DNA from: Streptomyces venezuelae
GTDB lineage: Bacteria > Actinomycetota > Actinomycetes > Streptomycetales > Streptomycetaceae
NCBI RefSeq assembly: GCF_008642375.1
Contig: NZ_CP029194.1
Location: forward strand, 2,728,001 to 2,792,000
DNA length: 64,000 nucleotides
Direction: 5' to 3'
Positions 36,006 to 45,361 of the stretch are shown one piece after another. Within the stretch, counting starts at the first letter, position 1. Every line of letters starts with the position of its first letter. Below the pieces are notes generated by a model that saw only the letters and a program-made list of their open reading frames with translations, made no database searches and was not told the origin of the DNA. Made by a program: the position numbers and the translations under genes.

Positions 36006-39000
36006 GTGCGGGGCTACGAACGCCAGGAGAGCCACCGAGCTGAAGACGACCATCTCGCCCGGTTCGAAGCCGAGATGGACCGGCTGAAGACCGAGCGTGA
36101 GAAGGCCGTCCAGCACGCCGAGGATCTCGGTTACCAGGTCGAGGTCTTGCGTGCCAAGCTCCATGAGGCGCGCCGCACGATCGCGTCCAGGCCCGCGTAC
36201 GACAGCGCGGACATCGGCTACCAGGCCGAGCAGCTGCTGCGCAACGCGCAGGCGCAGGCCGAGCAGCTCCGCCAGGACGCCGAGCGCGAGCTGCGCGAGG
36301 CCCGCGCCCAGACACAGCGCATCCTCCAGGAGCACGCCGAGCACCAGTCCCGGCTCCAGGCCGAGCTGCACAACGAGGCGGTCCAGCGCCGTCAGCAGCT
36401 GGACCAGGAGCTCAACGAGCGCCGCCAGACCGTCGAGGCGCACGTCAACGAGAACGTCGCCTGGGCCGAGCAGCTGCGCGCCCGTACGGAGTCCCAGGCC
36501 CGCCGCCTGATGGAGGAGTCCCGCGCGGAGGCCGAGCAGTCGCTCGCCACCGCCCGCGCCGAGGCCACCCGGCTCGCCGAGGAGACCAGCCGTCGCGTCG
36601 GCGCCGAGGCCGAGTCCGCCCGCGCCGAGGCCGAGGCGATCCTGCTGCGCGCCCGCAAGGACGCCGAGCGGCTCCTGGGCGCCGCCTCCAGCCAGGCCCA
36701 GGAGGCCACGGCCCACGCCGAGCAGCTCCGCTCGACGACCACCGCCGAGACGGACCAGGCCCGCCGCCAGGCCACCGAACTCTCCCGCGCCGCCGAGCAG
36801 CGCCTGCAGGAGGCCGAGGAGAAGCTCCGGCTGGCCGGCTCCGAGGCCGAGAAGGCCCTCACGGAGGCCAAGGAGGCCGCCGCCAAGCAGCTCGCCTCCG
36901 CGGAATCGGTCAACGAGCAGCGCACCCGCACCGCCAAGACGGAGATCGCCCGGCTCGTCGGCGAGGCCACCAAGGAGGCCGAGGCCCTCAGGTCCGAGGC
37001 CGAGGAGAAGCTCCGCGAGGCGACCGCCCAGGCCGAGAAGCTGGTCTCGGAGGCCTCGGAGAAGGCCCGTACGGCCGTGGCCGAGGACTCCGCCGCCGCG
37101 CTCGCCAAGGCCGCCCGCAGCGCCGAGGAGATCCTCACCAAGGCGTCCGAGGACGCCCGCGAGACCACCCGCAAGGCCTCCGAGGAGGCCGAGCGGATCC
37201 GCCGCGAGGCCGAGACCGAGATGGACCGGCTGCGGACCAGGGCCGAGGAGCAGGCCGACGAACTGCTCGGCTCGGCGAAGGACGACACCAAGGAGTACCG
37301 CGCCAAGACGGTCGAGCTCCAGGAGGAGGCCCGCCGGCTGCGCGGCGAGGCCGAGCAGCTGCGCGCCGAGGCCATCGCGGAGGGCGAGCGGATCCGCGGC
37401 GAGGCCCGCCGCGAGGCCCTCCAGCAGATCGAGGAGGCGGCCGGCACCGCCGAGGAGCTGCTGACCAAGGCCCGTACGGACGCCGAGGAGCTCCGCACCA
37501 AGGCCGGTGCCGAGAGCGAGCGGGTCAAGTCGGAGGCCGTCGAGCGCGCCCAGACGCTCCGCGCGCAGGCCGAGGAGACCCTGGAGCGCACCCGCGCCGA
37601 GGCCGAGCGGCTGCGCGCCGAGGCCGAGGAGCAGGCGGAGTCCGTCAAGGACGCCGCCGAGGAGACCGCCGCCGGGCTGCGCGCGGACGCCGAGCGGGCC
37701 GCCGAGGCCCGCCGCGCCGAGGCCGCCGACGAGCTGGCCCGGCTGCACACCGACGCCGAGACGAAGGTGGCGGCGGCCGGACAGGAGCTGACCGACGCCC
37801 GCGCCGAGAGCGAGCGCATCCGGCGCGAGACCGCCGAGGAGACGGAGCGGCTGCGCACGGAGGCCGCCGAGCGCGTCCGTACGCTCCAGGAGCAGGCCGA
37901 GCAGGAGGCCGAGCGGCTGCGCGCCGAGGCCGCTTCGGACGCCTCCACGACACGGAGCGAGGCCGAGACCGCGGCCGTACGGCTCCGCACGGAGGCCTCG
38001 GACGAGGCCGAGCGCCTGAGGTCCGAGGCGCAGGAGACCGCCGACCGGGTGCGGGCCGAGGCCGCGGCCGCCGCCGAGCGGGTGGCCGCCGAGGCCGCCG
38101 AGGCCCTGGCCGCCGCGCAGGAGGAGGCCAACCGGCGCCGCCGGGAGGCCGAGGAGACGCTGGACTCGGCCCGCTCCGAGGCCGGCCGCGAGCGCGAGCA
38201 CGCCCGCGAGCAGTCCGAGGAGCTTCTCGCCGCCGCCCGCAAGCGCGTCGAGGACGCCCAGACCGAGGCGCAGCGCCTGGTCGAGGAGGCGGACGCGCGG
38301 GCGACCGAGATGGTCACCGCCGCCTCGCGAGCCGCCCAGGAGGTACGGGACTCGGTGGCCGGTCTGCGCGAGCAGGCCGAGGAGGAGATCGCCGGGCTGC
38401 GCAGCGCCGCCGAGCACGCGGCCGAGCGGACCCGCACCGAGGCGCAGGAGGAGGCGGACCGGGTCCGGGCCGACGCCTACGAGGAGCGGGAGCGGGCGTC
38501 CGAGGACGCCTCCCGCACCCGGGCGCGCGCCCAGGAGGAGTCGGAGGCCGCGAAGGCGCTGGCCGAGCGGACCGTCGGGGACGCGATCGCCGAGTCGGAG
38601 AAGCTGCGGGCGGACACCGCGGAGTACGCGCAGCGGGTACGCACCGAGGTGACGGACTCGCTCGCCTCGGCGGAGCAGGACGCGGCCCGTACGCGGGCGG
38701 ACGCCCGGGACGACGCGAACCGGATCCGTTCGGAGGCCGCCGAGCGCGCCGAGACGGTGGTCGGCGAGGCGCGTGCGGAGGCGGAGCGGATCGGTGCCGA
38801 GGCCGAGCAGGTCCTCGACGAGGCCCGTAAGGCCGCCGACAAGCGCCGCAGCGACGCCGCCGAGCAGGCCGACGCGCTCATGGCCGAGGCGACCGCCGAG
38901 GCCGAGCGGCTCACCGCCGAGGCGGTCGAGCTCATGGAGACGACCGAGCAGGACGCGCTGCGGCTCCGTGCCGAGGCCGAGCAGGTCAAGATCGACGGGG

Positions 39001-40229
39001 AGGCGCACGCCCAGGCGCTGCGGACGGCCGCCCTCGCGGACGGCGAGCAGGTCCTCGACGAGGCCCGCAAGGCCGCCGACAAGCGCCGCAGCGACGCCGC
39101 CGAGCAGGCCGACGCGCTCATCGCCGAGGCGACCGCCGAGGCCGAGCGGCTCACCCGCGAGGCGGGCGAGCTGTCCGACGCGGTCACGGCCGACGCCCGG
39201 GCCGAGGCCGAGCGGATCGCGGCGGAGGCCACCGAGCAGGCGGCCCGGACCGTCGCGGAGGCCGAGCGCCACAAGGCCGAGGCGGAGGCGGAGGCGACCG
39301 CGGCGGTCGAGGCCGCCCAGCAGGACGCCGAGCGGATCCGCGCGGAGTCGGAGCAGCTGAAGGCGGACGCCGCGGCGGCGGCCGAGCAGATGCGCTCGGA
39401 GGCCCGCGAGGAGGCGGACCGGACGCTCGACGAGGCCCGGGACGCGGGCGCGCGGAAGCGTTCGGACGCGGCCGAGCAGGCGGACCAGCTCATCGCCAAG
39501 GCCCAGGAGGAGGCGCTGCGCGCCACCACCGAGGCCGAGACGCAGGCGGACACCATGGTCGGCGCGGCCCGCAAGGAGGCCGAGCGGATCGTCGCGGAGG
39601 CGACCGTCGAGGGCAACTCGCTGGTGGAGAAGGCCCGTACGGACGCGGACGAGCTGCTGGTCGGGGCGCGCAGCGACGCGACGGCCATAAGGGACCGGTC
39701 CGAGGAGCTGCGGAGCCGCGTCGAGGGCGAGATCGAGGAACTGCACGACCGGGCGCGACGCGAGACCGCCGAGCAGATGAAGACGGCCGGCGAGCGCGTC
39801 GACAAACTGGTCAAGGCGGCCACGGAGCAGCGCACCGAGGCGGAGGAGAAGGCGAAGGAGCTGGTCTCCGAGGCGAGTTCCGAGGCGAGCAAGGTCCGCA
39901 TCGCGGCCGTCCGGAAGGCGGAGGCGCTCCTCAAGGAGGCCGAGCAGAAGAAGGCGTCGCTCGTCGCGGAGGCCGAGGGCATCAAGGCGGAGGCGGAGCG
40001 GATCCGCGCCGAGGCGCAGGCGGAGGCCGACAAGACGGTCGAGGAGGGGAAGCGGGAGCTGGGCGTGCTCGTGCGCAGGCGCGAGGACATCAATGCCGAG
40101 ATCTCCCGTGTCCAGGACGTGCTGGAGGCGTTGGAGTCTTTCGAGACTCCGTCGGGCTCAAAGGACGGGGTCAAGGCCGGTGCGTCGTCGGGGATCACCC
40201 GTTCGGGTGGCAAGTCCCAGGACGGCTAG
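36006..40229 (+). CDS. scy: Scy, polarisome coiled-coil protein
   Basis: 1407-aa, almost wholly coiled-coil protein that organises tip growth and branching with DivIVA and FilP. The start is the GTG at 36006, giving RGYERQESHRAEDDHLARFEAEM, matching the Scy N-terminus as I remember it; ATG 35994, directly behind GGGGAAGG, is an alternative. After a short heptad segment (about 15-55, KAVQHAEDLGYQVEVLRAKL) the sequence is an extended hendecad-type repeat rich in Ala, Glu and Arg (AEAERLRAEAEE-like units), up to a C-terminal VLVRRREDINAEISRVQDVLEAL. No membrane or enzymatic domain. It is about 80 residues longer than the 1326 aa I recall for S. coelicolor Scy; a 240-bp internal duplication may explain that. 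Confidence 0.94.
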   Translation: MRGYERQESHRAEDDHLARFEAEMDRLKTEREKAVQHAEDLGYQVEVLRAKLHEARRTIASRPAYDSADIGYQAEQLLRNAQAQAEQLRQDAERELREARAQTQRILQEHAEHQSRLQAELHNEAVQRRQQLDQELNERRQTVEAHVNENVAWAEQLRARTESQARRLMEESRAEAEQSLATARAEATRLAEETSRRVGAEAESARAEAEAILLRARKDAERLLGAASSQAQEATAHAEQLRSTTTAETDQARRQATELSRAAEQRLQEAEEKLRLAGSEAEKALTEAKEAAAKQLASAESVNEQRTRTAKTEIARLVGEATKEAEALRSEAEEKLREATAQAEKLVSEASEKARTAVAEDSAAALAKAARSAEEILTKASEDARETTRKASEEAERIRREAETEMDRLRTRAEEQADELLGSAKDDTKEYRAKTVELQEEARRLRGEAEQLRAEAIAEGERIRGEARREALQQIEEAAGTAEELLTKARTDAEELRTKAGAESERVKSEAVERAQTLRAQAEETLERTRAEAERLRAEAEEQAESVKDAAEETAAGLRADAERAAEARRAEAADELARLHTDAETKVAAAGQELTDARAESERIRRETAEETERLRTEAAERVRTLQEQAEQEAERLRAEAASDASTTRSEAETAAVRLRTEASDEAERLRSEAQETADRVRAEAAAAAERVAAEAAEALAAAQEEANRRRREAEETLDSARSEAGREREHAREQSEELLAAARKRVEDAQTEAQRLVEEADARATEMVTAASRAAQEVRDSVAGLREQAEEEIAGLRSAAEHAAERTRTEAQEEADRVRADAYEERERASEDASRTRARAQEESEAAKALAERTVGDAIAESEKLRADTAEYAQRVRTEVTDSLASAEQDAARTRADARDDANRIRSEAAERAETVVGEARAEAERIGAEAEQVLDEARKAADKRRSDAAEQADALMAEATAEAERLTAEAVELMETTEQDALRLRAEAEQVKIDGEAHAQALRTAALADGEQVLDEARKAADKRRSDAAEQADALIAEATAEAERLTREAGELSDAVTADARAEAERIAAEATEQAARTVAEAERHKAEAEAEATAAVEAAQQDAERIRAESEQLKADAAAAAEQMRSEAREEADRTLDEARDAGARKRSDAAEQADQLIAKAQEEALRATTEAETQADTMVGAARKEAERIVAEATVEGNSLVEKARTDADELLVGARSDATAIRDRSEELRSRVEGEIEELHDRARRETAEQMKTAGERVDKLVKAATEQRTEAEEKAKELVSEASSEASKVRIAAVRKAEALLKEAEQKKASLVAEAEGIKAEAERIRAEAQAEADKTVEEGKRELGVLVRRREDINAEISRVQDVLEALESFETPSGSKDGVKAGASSGITRSGGKSQDG
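38805..39155 (+). repeat. Near-identical 111-bp direct repeat inside scy, period 240 bp
   Basis: 38805-38915 and 39045-39155 differ at two positions in 111. They encode EQVLDEARKAADKRRSDAAE and following residues at about residue 934 and residue 1014. The offset is exactly 80 codons, indicating a recent in-frame duplication. Confidence 0.92.
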
Positions 40230-40343
40230 CCACTCGAAAGGCTGGACATTCTCCAGATCAAACGGGCATACGCTCGATGACACGCCGCTTCGGCCCCTAG
40301 GATTCCCTCTAACACCTCACCGGTCTCATTCGACAGGAACCCC

Positions 40344-41279
40344 ATGAGCGACACTTCCTCCCCCTTCGGCTTCGAGCTCGTGCGGCGTGGTTACGACCGC
40401 GGTCAGGTGGACGACCGCATTACCAAGCTCGTCGCCGACCGTGACAGTGCTCTCTCCCGGATCACTTCCCTGGAGAAGCGCATCGAGGAACTCCACCTCG
40501 AAACGCAGAACGCACAGGCGCAGGTCACCGACGCCGAGCCGTCGTACGCCGGCCTCGGCGCCCGTGTCGAGAAGATCCTCCGGCTCGCCGAGGAGGAGGC
40601 GAAGGACCTGCGCGAGGAGGCCCGTCGCGCCGCCGAGCAGCACCGCGAGCTGGCCGAGTCGGCCGCCCAGCAGGTGCGCAACGACGCGGAGTCCTTCGCG
40701 GCCGAGCGGAAGTCGAAGGCCGAGGACGAGGGCGTCCGGATCGTCGAGAAGGCGCAGGGCGAGGCCAACTCGCTGCGTGCCGAGGCGCAGAAGGACGCGC
40801 AGTCGAAGCGCGAGGAGGCGGACGCCCTCTTCGAGGAGACCCGCGCCAAGGCCGCCCAGGCCGCCGCGGACTTCGAGACCAACCTGGCGAAGCGCCGCGA
40901 GCAGTCGGAGCGGGACCTGGCCTCGCGTCAGGCGAAGGCCGAGAAGCGTCTCGCCGAGATCGAGCACCGCGCCGAGCAGCTCCGCCTGGAGGCCGAGAAG
41001 CTGCGCACGGACGCGGAGCGCCGGGCCCGTCAGACGGTGGAGACCGCGCAGCGCCAGGCCGAGGACATCGTGGCCGACGCGAACGCGAAGGCCGACCGGA
41101 TCCGCAGCGAGTCGGAGCGCGAGCTCGCTGCGCTGACGAACCGCCGCGACTCGATCAACGCCCAGCTGACCAACGTCCGCGAGATGCTGGCGACCCTGAC
41201 GGGTGCCGCGGTCGCGGCGGCCGGCTCCCCGATCGACGACGAGCGCGCCGCCGGCGTCCCGGCCCAGCAGTCGCGGTAA
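40344..41279 (+). CDS. filP: FilP, intermediate filament-like coiled-coil protein
   Basis: 311-aa filament-forming protein that gives hyphae rigidity and interacts with DivIVA and Scy. The N-terminus has a DivIVA-like segment (FGFELVRRGYDRGQVDDRITKLV), then coiled coil from about 25 to 280 with a short break near 62-72 (TDAEPSYAGLG). The final LTNRRDSINAQLTNVREMLATL resembles the Scy C-terminus. Starts 114 nt after scy with its own short upstream region. Confidence 0.94.
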   Translation: MSDTSSPFGFELVRRGYDRGQVDDRITKLVADRDSALSRITSLEKRIEELHLETQNAQAQVTDAEPSYAGLGARVEKILRLAEEEAKDLREEARRAAEQHRELAESAAQQVRNDAESFAAERKSKAEDEGVRIVEKAQGEANSLRAEAQKDAQSKREEADALFEETRAKAAQAAADFETNLAKRREQSERDLASRQAKAEKRLAEIEHRAEQLRLEAEKLRTDAERRARQTVETAQRQAEDIVADANAKADRIRSESERELAALTNRRDSINAQLTNVREMLATLTGAAVAAAGSPIDDERAAGVPAQQSR

Positions 41280-41300
41280 CGCCTGAGCAACACCGCGCAA

Positions 41301-41333
41301 AACCCTCCGTCATTCCGGTGGCGGGGGGTTTTT
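41301..41333 (+). terminator. Intrinsic terminator after filP
   Basis: AACCCTCCG pairs with CGGGGGGTT (one G-T wobble) across a 12-nt loop and is followed by TTT; one of the few hairpins in the window with a real U-run. Confidence 0.8.
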
Positions 41334-41341
41334 CGCGCCCT

Positions 41342-41347
41342 TAGGTT
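41342..41347 (+). promoter_or_regulatory. Candidate -10 box, leaderless ABC ATPase gene
   Basis: TAGGTT, 7 nt before the ATG at 41355, with no ribosome-binding site between. Confidence 0.5.
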
Positions 41348-41354
41348 GGTACGC

Positions 41355-42323
41355 ATGATCGAGCTTGAGGGCCTGACCAAGCGCTACGGGACGAAGACAG
41401 CGGTCGACCATCTCTCCTTCCAGGTCCGGCCGGGCGTCGTCACCGGCTTCCTCGGGCCGAACGGGGCGGGCAAGTCGACGACGATGCGGATGATGCTCGA
41501 CCTGGACAACCCGACCAGCGGTACGGTCCGGATCGACGGCAAGCACTACCGGGAGCTCCAGGAGCCGCTGAAGTACATCGGCGCGCTGCTCGACGCCAAG
41601 GCGATGCACGGCGGGCGTTCCGCGTACAACAACCTGCTGTGTCTCGCGCAGTCGAACCGGATCCCGGAGAGCCGGGTGGGCGAGGTGCTCGACCTCGTGG
41701 GTCTGACGCCGGTCGCGCGGAAGAAGTCGAAGGGTTTCTCCCTGGGCATGGGGCAGCGGCTCGGTATCGCCTCGGCACTGCTCGGCGATCCCGAGATCCT
41801 GATGTTCGACGAACCCGTCAATGGTCTGGACCCCGAGGGAATTCACTGGATCCGCAATCTGATGAAGGCGCTGGCCGGTGAGGGCCGGACGATCTTCGTC
41901 TCCAGCCATCTGATGAGTGAAATGGCGCTGACGGCCGATCATCTGATCGTCATCGGGCAGGGAAAGCTGCTGGCCGACACGTCGATGGCGGATTTCATCC
42001 ACCAGAATTCACGAAGTTATGTGCGGCTGCGTTCGCCGGAGCAGGAACGCCTGCGGGACGTTCTCCACGCCAACGGATTTATCGCGGTCGAGGCGGGCAA
42101 CGGCACCCTTGAGGTGGACGGGGCGACCACCGAGAAGCTGGGCGAGTTGGCGGGCGCGAACCAGCTCGTCCTGCACGAACTGAGCTCCCAGCGCGCCTCG
42201 CTGGAAGAAGCGTTCATGCAGATGACGGCCGGTGCGGTGGAGTACCACGCGCACGGCACCGACGTACACGGCGCCGTGTCGGCGCCCGGCCCCCGCTGGG
42301 GCTCGACCTCCGAGGGAGACTGA
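41355..42323 (+). CDS. ABC-2 exporter ATPase (pair 1)
   Basis: 322-aa ATP-binding protein of the BcrA/NatA class. Walker A GPNGAGKST, Q-loop region, signature SLGMGQ (in place of LSGGQ, as usual for this class), Walker B ILMFDEPVNGLDPEG and H-loop SSHLM. The C-terminal 100 residues are a family-specific domain. The ATG at 41355 is chosen as the leaderless start. Works with the permease gene 4 nt downstream; substrate unknown. Confidence 0.92.
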   Translation: MIELEGLTKRYGTKTAVDHLSFQVRPGVVTGFLGPNGAGKSTTMRMMLDLDNPTSGTVRIDGKHYRELQEPLKYIGALLDAKAMHGGRSAYNNLLCLAQSNRIPESRVGEVLDLVGLTPVARKKSKGFSLGMGQRLGIASALLGDPEILMFDEPVNGLDPEGIHWIRNLMKALAGEGRTIFVSSHLMSEMALTADHLIVIGQGKLLADTSMADFIHQNSRSYVRLRSPEQERLRDVLHANGFIAVEAGNGTLEVDGATTEKLGELAGANQLVLHELSSQRASLEEAFMQMTAGAVEYHAHGTDVHGAVSAPGPRWGSTSEGD

Positions 42324-42327
42324 CACG

Positions 42328-43107
42328 ATGGCAGCGGTATCCGCGGTCCTCCAGTCCGAGTGGACGAAGATCCGGACGGTGTCGTCGACCGTCTGGACGC
42401 TGGCGAGCGCCCTGATCGTCACCGTGGGGGTCGGCGCGGCGCTGTCCGCCGTGTTCAACTCCACCTTCGACGACCTCAGCACGGCCGAGAAGCTCACCTT
42501 CGACCCGACCCTGGTCAGCTTCTTCGGGATGACCCTGGGGCAGCTGGCGATGGTCGTCTTCGGCGTCCTGGTGGTCGGCACCGAGTACTCCTCCGGCATG
42601 ATCCGCACCTCGCTCGCCGCCGTGCCGCAGCGCGCGACCTTCCTCTTCTCGAAGATCGCGGTGGCCGGCGGTCTCGCGCTGCTCGTCGGCGTCGTGACGA
42701 GCTTCCTCTCCTTCTTCCTGGGGCAGGCGCTGCTCGGCGAGCACCGGGCGTCGATCGGCGACGAGAACGTGCTGCGGGCGGTGTTCGGCGGCGGGATCTA
42801 CATGGGGCTGATCGCGATCTTCTCGATGGGCGTGGCGGCGATGCTGCGCTCCTCGATGCTGTCGCTCGGCATCCTGATGCCGTTCTTCTTCCTGGTCTCG
42901 CAGATCCTGGCGGCCGTGCCGAAGGTCAAGGAGGTCGCCAAGTACTTCCCCGACCAGGCCGGCTCGAAGATCATGCAGGTCGTCCCGGACGCCCTGGACA
43001 CGGAGAAGGCCCCGTACGGGCCCTGGGGCGGGCTCGGGATCATGCTGCTCTGGGTGGGGGCCGCGCTCCTGGGCGGGTACCTGGTGCTGAAGAAGCGCGA
43101 CGCCTGA
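42328..43107 (+). CDS. ABC-2 permease (pair 1)
   Basis: 259 aa with about six membrane helices and the SEWTKIRTV motif at the N-terminus, typical of ABC-2 permeases in actinomycetes. GAGGGAG lies about 10 nt upstream of the ATG at 42328. Forms an exporter with the ATPase just upstream. A similar pair follows. Confidence 0.88.
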   Translation: MAAVSAVLQSEWTKIRTVSSTVWTLASALIVTVGVGAALSAVFNSTFDDLSTAEKLTFDPTLVSFFGMTLGQLAMVVFGVLVVGTEYSSGMIRTSLAAVPQRATFLFSKIAVAGGLALLVGVVTSFLSFFLGQALLGEHRASIGDENVLRAVFGGGIYMGLIAIFSMGVAAMLRSSMLSLGILMPFFFLVSQILAAVPKVKEVAKYFPDQAGSKIMQVVPDALDTEKAPYGPWGGLGIMLLWVGAALLGGYLVLKKRDA

Positions 43108-43123
43108 CCCCGGGGCCGGACTC

Positions 43124-43162
43124 CGGGTCGGGCCCCGGGGCCTGGCCCTGGGGCCCGACCCG
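43124..43162. terminator. 13-bp hairpin after ABC pair 1
   Basis: CGGGTCGGGCCCC/GGGGCCCGACCCG with a 13-nt GC-rich loop, directly after the first permease gene. Confidence 0.65.
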
Positions 43163-43324
43163 TAGGGGACGACCTGGAAATCTCCCCCACGTTCCCTTCC
43201 GCATCTCTTCCACTTCGCGGGAACCGTCAACGGCTGGATAAGCTCCTCATTCATACGGGGGGCTCCGGCCGACGGCCGCCACGCCCCGACATGGATGCGA
43301 CCGACCTGTCGATGGGGCTGGAGA

Positions 43325-44491
43325 ATGATCGAGGCAGTCGGCCTGACGAAGCGCTACGGCGCCAAGACGGCCGTGTACAACCTTTCCTTCCAGGTGAGGC
43401 CCGGTGTCGTCACCGGCTTCCTGGGGCCCAACGGGTCGGGCAAGTCGACGACGATGCGCATGATCCTCGGGCTCGACCGGCCCACCTCCGGGCACGTGAC
43501 CATCGGCGGCCACCCCTTCCGGCAGCTGCCGAACGCGCCCCGGCAGGTCGGCGCGCTGCTCGACGCGAAGGCCGTGCACGGCGGCCGGAGCGCGCGCAGC
43601 CACCTGCTGTCGCTCGCCCAGCTGGCCGGCATCCCGGCGCAGCGGGTCGACGAGGTCCTCGGCGTGGTCGGCCTCCAGGACGTGGCCAAGCGCCGCTCCA
43701 AGGGCTTCTCGCTCGGCATGGGCCAGCGGCTCGGCATCGCGGCGGCGCTCCTCGGCGACCCGCAGGTGCTGCTCTTCGACGAGCCGGTCAACGGCCTGGA
43801 CCCGGAGGGCATCCTCTGGGTCAGGAACCTGATGAAGAAGCTGGCCTCCGAGGGCCGGACCGTCTTCGTCTCCAGCCACCTCATGAGCGAGATGGCGCTG
43901 ACGGCGGACCACCTGATCGTGATCGGCCGGGGGCAGCTGCTCGCGGACATGAGCGTCACCGACTTCATCTCGGCGAACTCCGCCGACTTCGCCCGGGTGC
44001 GAACGCCGCAGACCGAGCCGGCGCAGCGCGAGAAGCTGACGACGACGCTCACGGAGGCCGGTGGCCAGGTGATGCCGGAGCCGGACGGCGCGCTGCGCGT
44101 GACGGGCCTGCCCCTGCCGAGGATCAGCGACCTCGCGTTCGACGCGGGCGTACGCCTCTGGGAGCTCTCCCCGCACCAGGCCTCCCTGGAGGAGGCGTAC
44201 ATGCGGATGACGCAGGCCGCCGTGGACTACCGCTCCACCGACGACCGGCTCGCCCACCTCCAGGCGCCGCTCCAGCCCGGCCAGCCGGGGTACGGGATGC
44301 CGCAGCAGCAGCCGGTGGCGCCCGAGGTGTCGCAGCAGGGCTGGTACGCCCCGCCGCCGCCCGGACAGAACCCGTACGCCGGGGCTCCGCAGGCGCCCGC
44401 GCAGAGCCCGTACGCCGGGGCTCCCCAGCCGCCCGCGCAGAGCCCGCACGCCACCCCGCAGCCGAGCGACACCACCAAGGACGCCCGATGA
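43325..44491 (+). CDS. ABC-2 exporter ATPase (pair 2) with Pro/Gln-rich tail
   Basis: 388 aa. The ATPase core is closely related to that of pair 1 (GPNGSGKST, SKGFSLGMGQRLGIA, LFDEPVNGLDPEGILW, SSHLMSEMALTADH). It differs by a 75-residue low-complexity tail (YGMPQQQPVAPEV, NPYAGAPQAPAQSPYAGAPQ repeats). Start ATG 43325; an upstream in-frame ATG at 43295 exists. Overlaps its permease by 4 nt. Confidence 0.9.
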   Translation: MIEAVGLTKRYGAKTAVYNLSFQVRPGVVTGFLGPNGSGKSTTMRMILGLDRPTSGHVTIGGHPFRQLPNAPRQVGALLDAKAVHGGRSARSHLLSLAQLAGIPAQRVDEVLGVVGLQDVAKRRSKGFSLGMGQRLGIAAALLGDPQVLLFDEPVNGLDPEGILWVRNLMKKLASEGRTVFVSSHLMSEMALTADHLIVIGRGQLLADMSVTDFISANSADFARVRTPQTEPAQREKLTTTLTEAGGQVMPEPDGALRVTGLPLPRISDLAFDAGVRLWELSPHQASLEEAYMRMTQAAVDYRSTDDRLAHLQAPLQPGQPGYGMPQQQPVAPEVSQQGWYAPPPPGQNPYAGAPQAPAQSPYAGAPQPPAQSPHATPQPSDTTKDAR

Positions 44492-45324
44492 CCGCCCCCA
44501 CCCACCAGCACGCACCGGCGCCGCACGCCTACGTCTCCCCCATCCCGGTCCGCCGGGCGCACCTCGGTGACGCCCTCGCCTCCGAGTGGACGAAGATCCG
44601 CTCGGTGCGGTCGACGATGTGGACGCTCGGCGTCATGATCCTGCTGATGCTGGGCATCGGCCTGGGTGTGGCGGCCATCGCCTCGGCCTCCGAGGCACCG
44701 ATGGGCGACGAGTCCGCGCTCGGCTTCGGCTTCTTCGGCATGCTTCCGGCGTCGATCTGCGTGATCACGCTCGGGGTCCTGACGATCGCGTCCGAGTACG
44801 GCACGGGCATGATCCGTACGACCCTGACCGCCTGCCCGAGCCGCGCGCGGGTGCTGACGGCGAAGGCGATCGTCTTCTTCCTGCTGGTCTTCACGGTCAC
44901 CACCGTCTTCGCGGCGCTGGTGGCGGTGGCGCAGGTCGCCATGGTCGACACCGCGTCGGAGCCGACGGGCGCCGAGTGGCTGCGGGCGACGGTCGGGGCG
45001 GGCGCGTACCTGGCCATGCTCGGTCTGCTGTCGCTGGCGCTCGGGACGCTCATCCGGCACTCGGCCGGCGCGATCACCGTCATGATCGGTCTGCTGTTGC
45101 TCCCGCTGGTGGCGGCGCTGTTCATGTTCTCGGAGGCGCTCCGGTCCGTGCAGGAGGCGCTCTTCACCTACGCGATCCCCTCGCAGATGATCGCGCTGTA
45201 CACCGAGCGCCCGCCGTTCGGCGACAGCGGCCCGTCGGGCTGGGAGCCCCTGCTGATCATGGCGGGTGTCACGGCCGCGGCCCTGGCCGGCGCCTACGCC
45301 CTGCTGAACAGCCGGGACGTGTAA
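44488..45324 (+). CDS. ABC-2 permease (pair 2)
   Basis: 278 aa, six or so membrane helices, SEWTKIRSVRSTMWTL motif shared with the pair 1 permease, and a His/Pro-rich N-terminal extension of about 25 residues. ATG overlaps the ATPase stop by 4 nt. Probably arose with its ATPase by tandem duplication of pair 1. Confidence 0.88.
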   Translation: MTAPTHQHAPAPHAYVSPIPVRRAHLGDALASEWTKIRSVRSTMWTLGVMILLMLGIGLGVAAIASASEAPMGDESALGFGFFGMLPASICVITLGVLTIASEYGTGMIRTTLTACPSRARVLTAKAIVFFLLVFTVTTVFAALVAVAQVAMVDTASEPTGAEWLRATVGAGAYLAMLGLLSLALGTLIRHSAGAITVMIGLLLLPLVAALFMFSEALRSVQEALFTYAIPSQMIALYTERPPFGDSGPSGWEPLLIMAGVTAAALAGAYALLNSRDV

Positions 45325-45361
45325 AGGGACCGGGAGGGCAAAGGGCCCCGAAGGGCCTGCC

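Noticed and set aside
35778..39746. A 1322-codon open frame on the minus strand across scy
   Set aside because: It is the shadow of the Ala/Glu/Arg-rich coiled-coil codons; its translation is Leu/Gly/Arg low-complexity and the plus-strand protein is clearly Scy.
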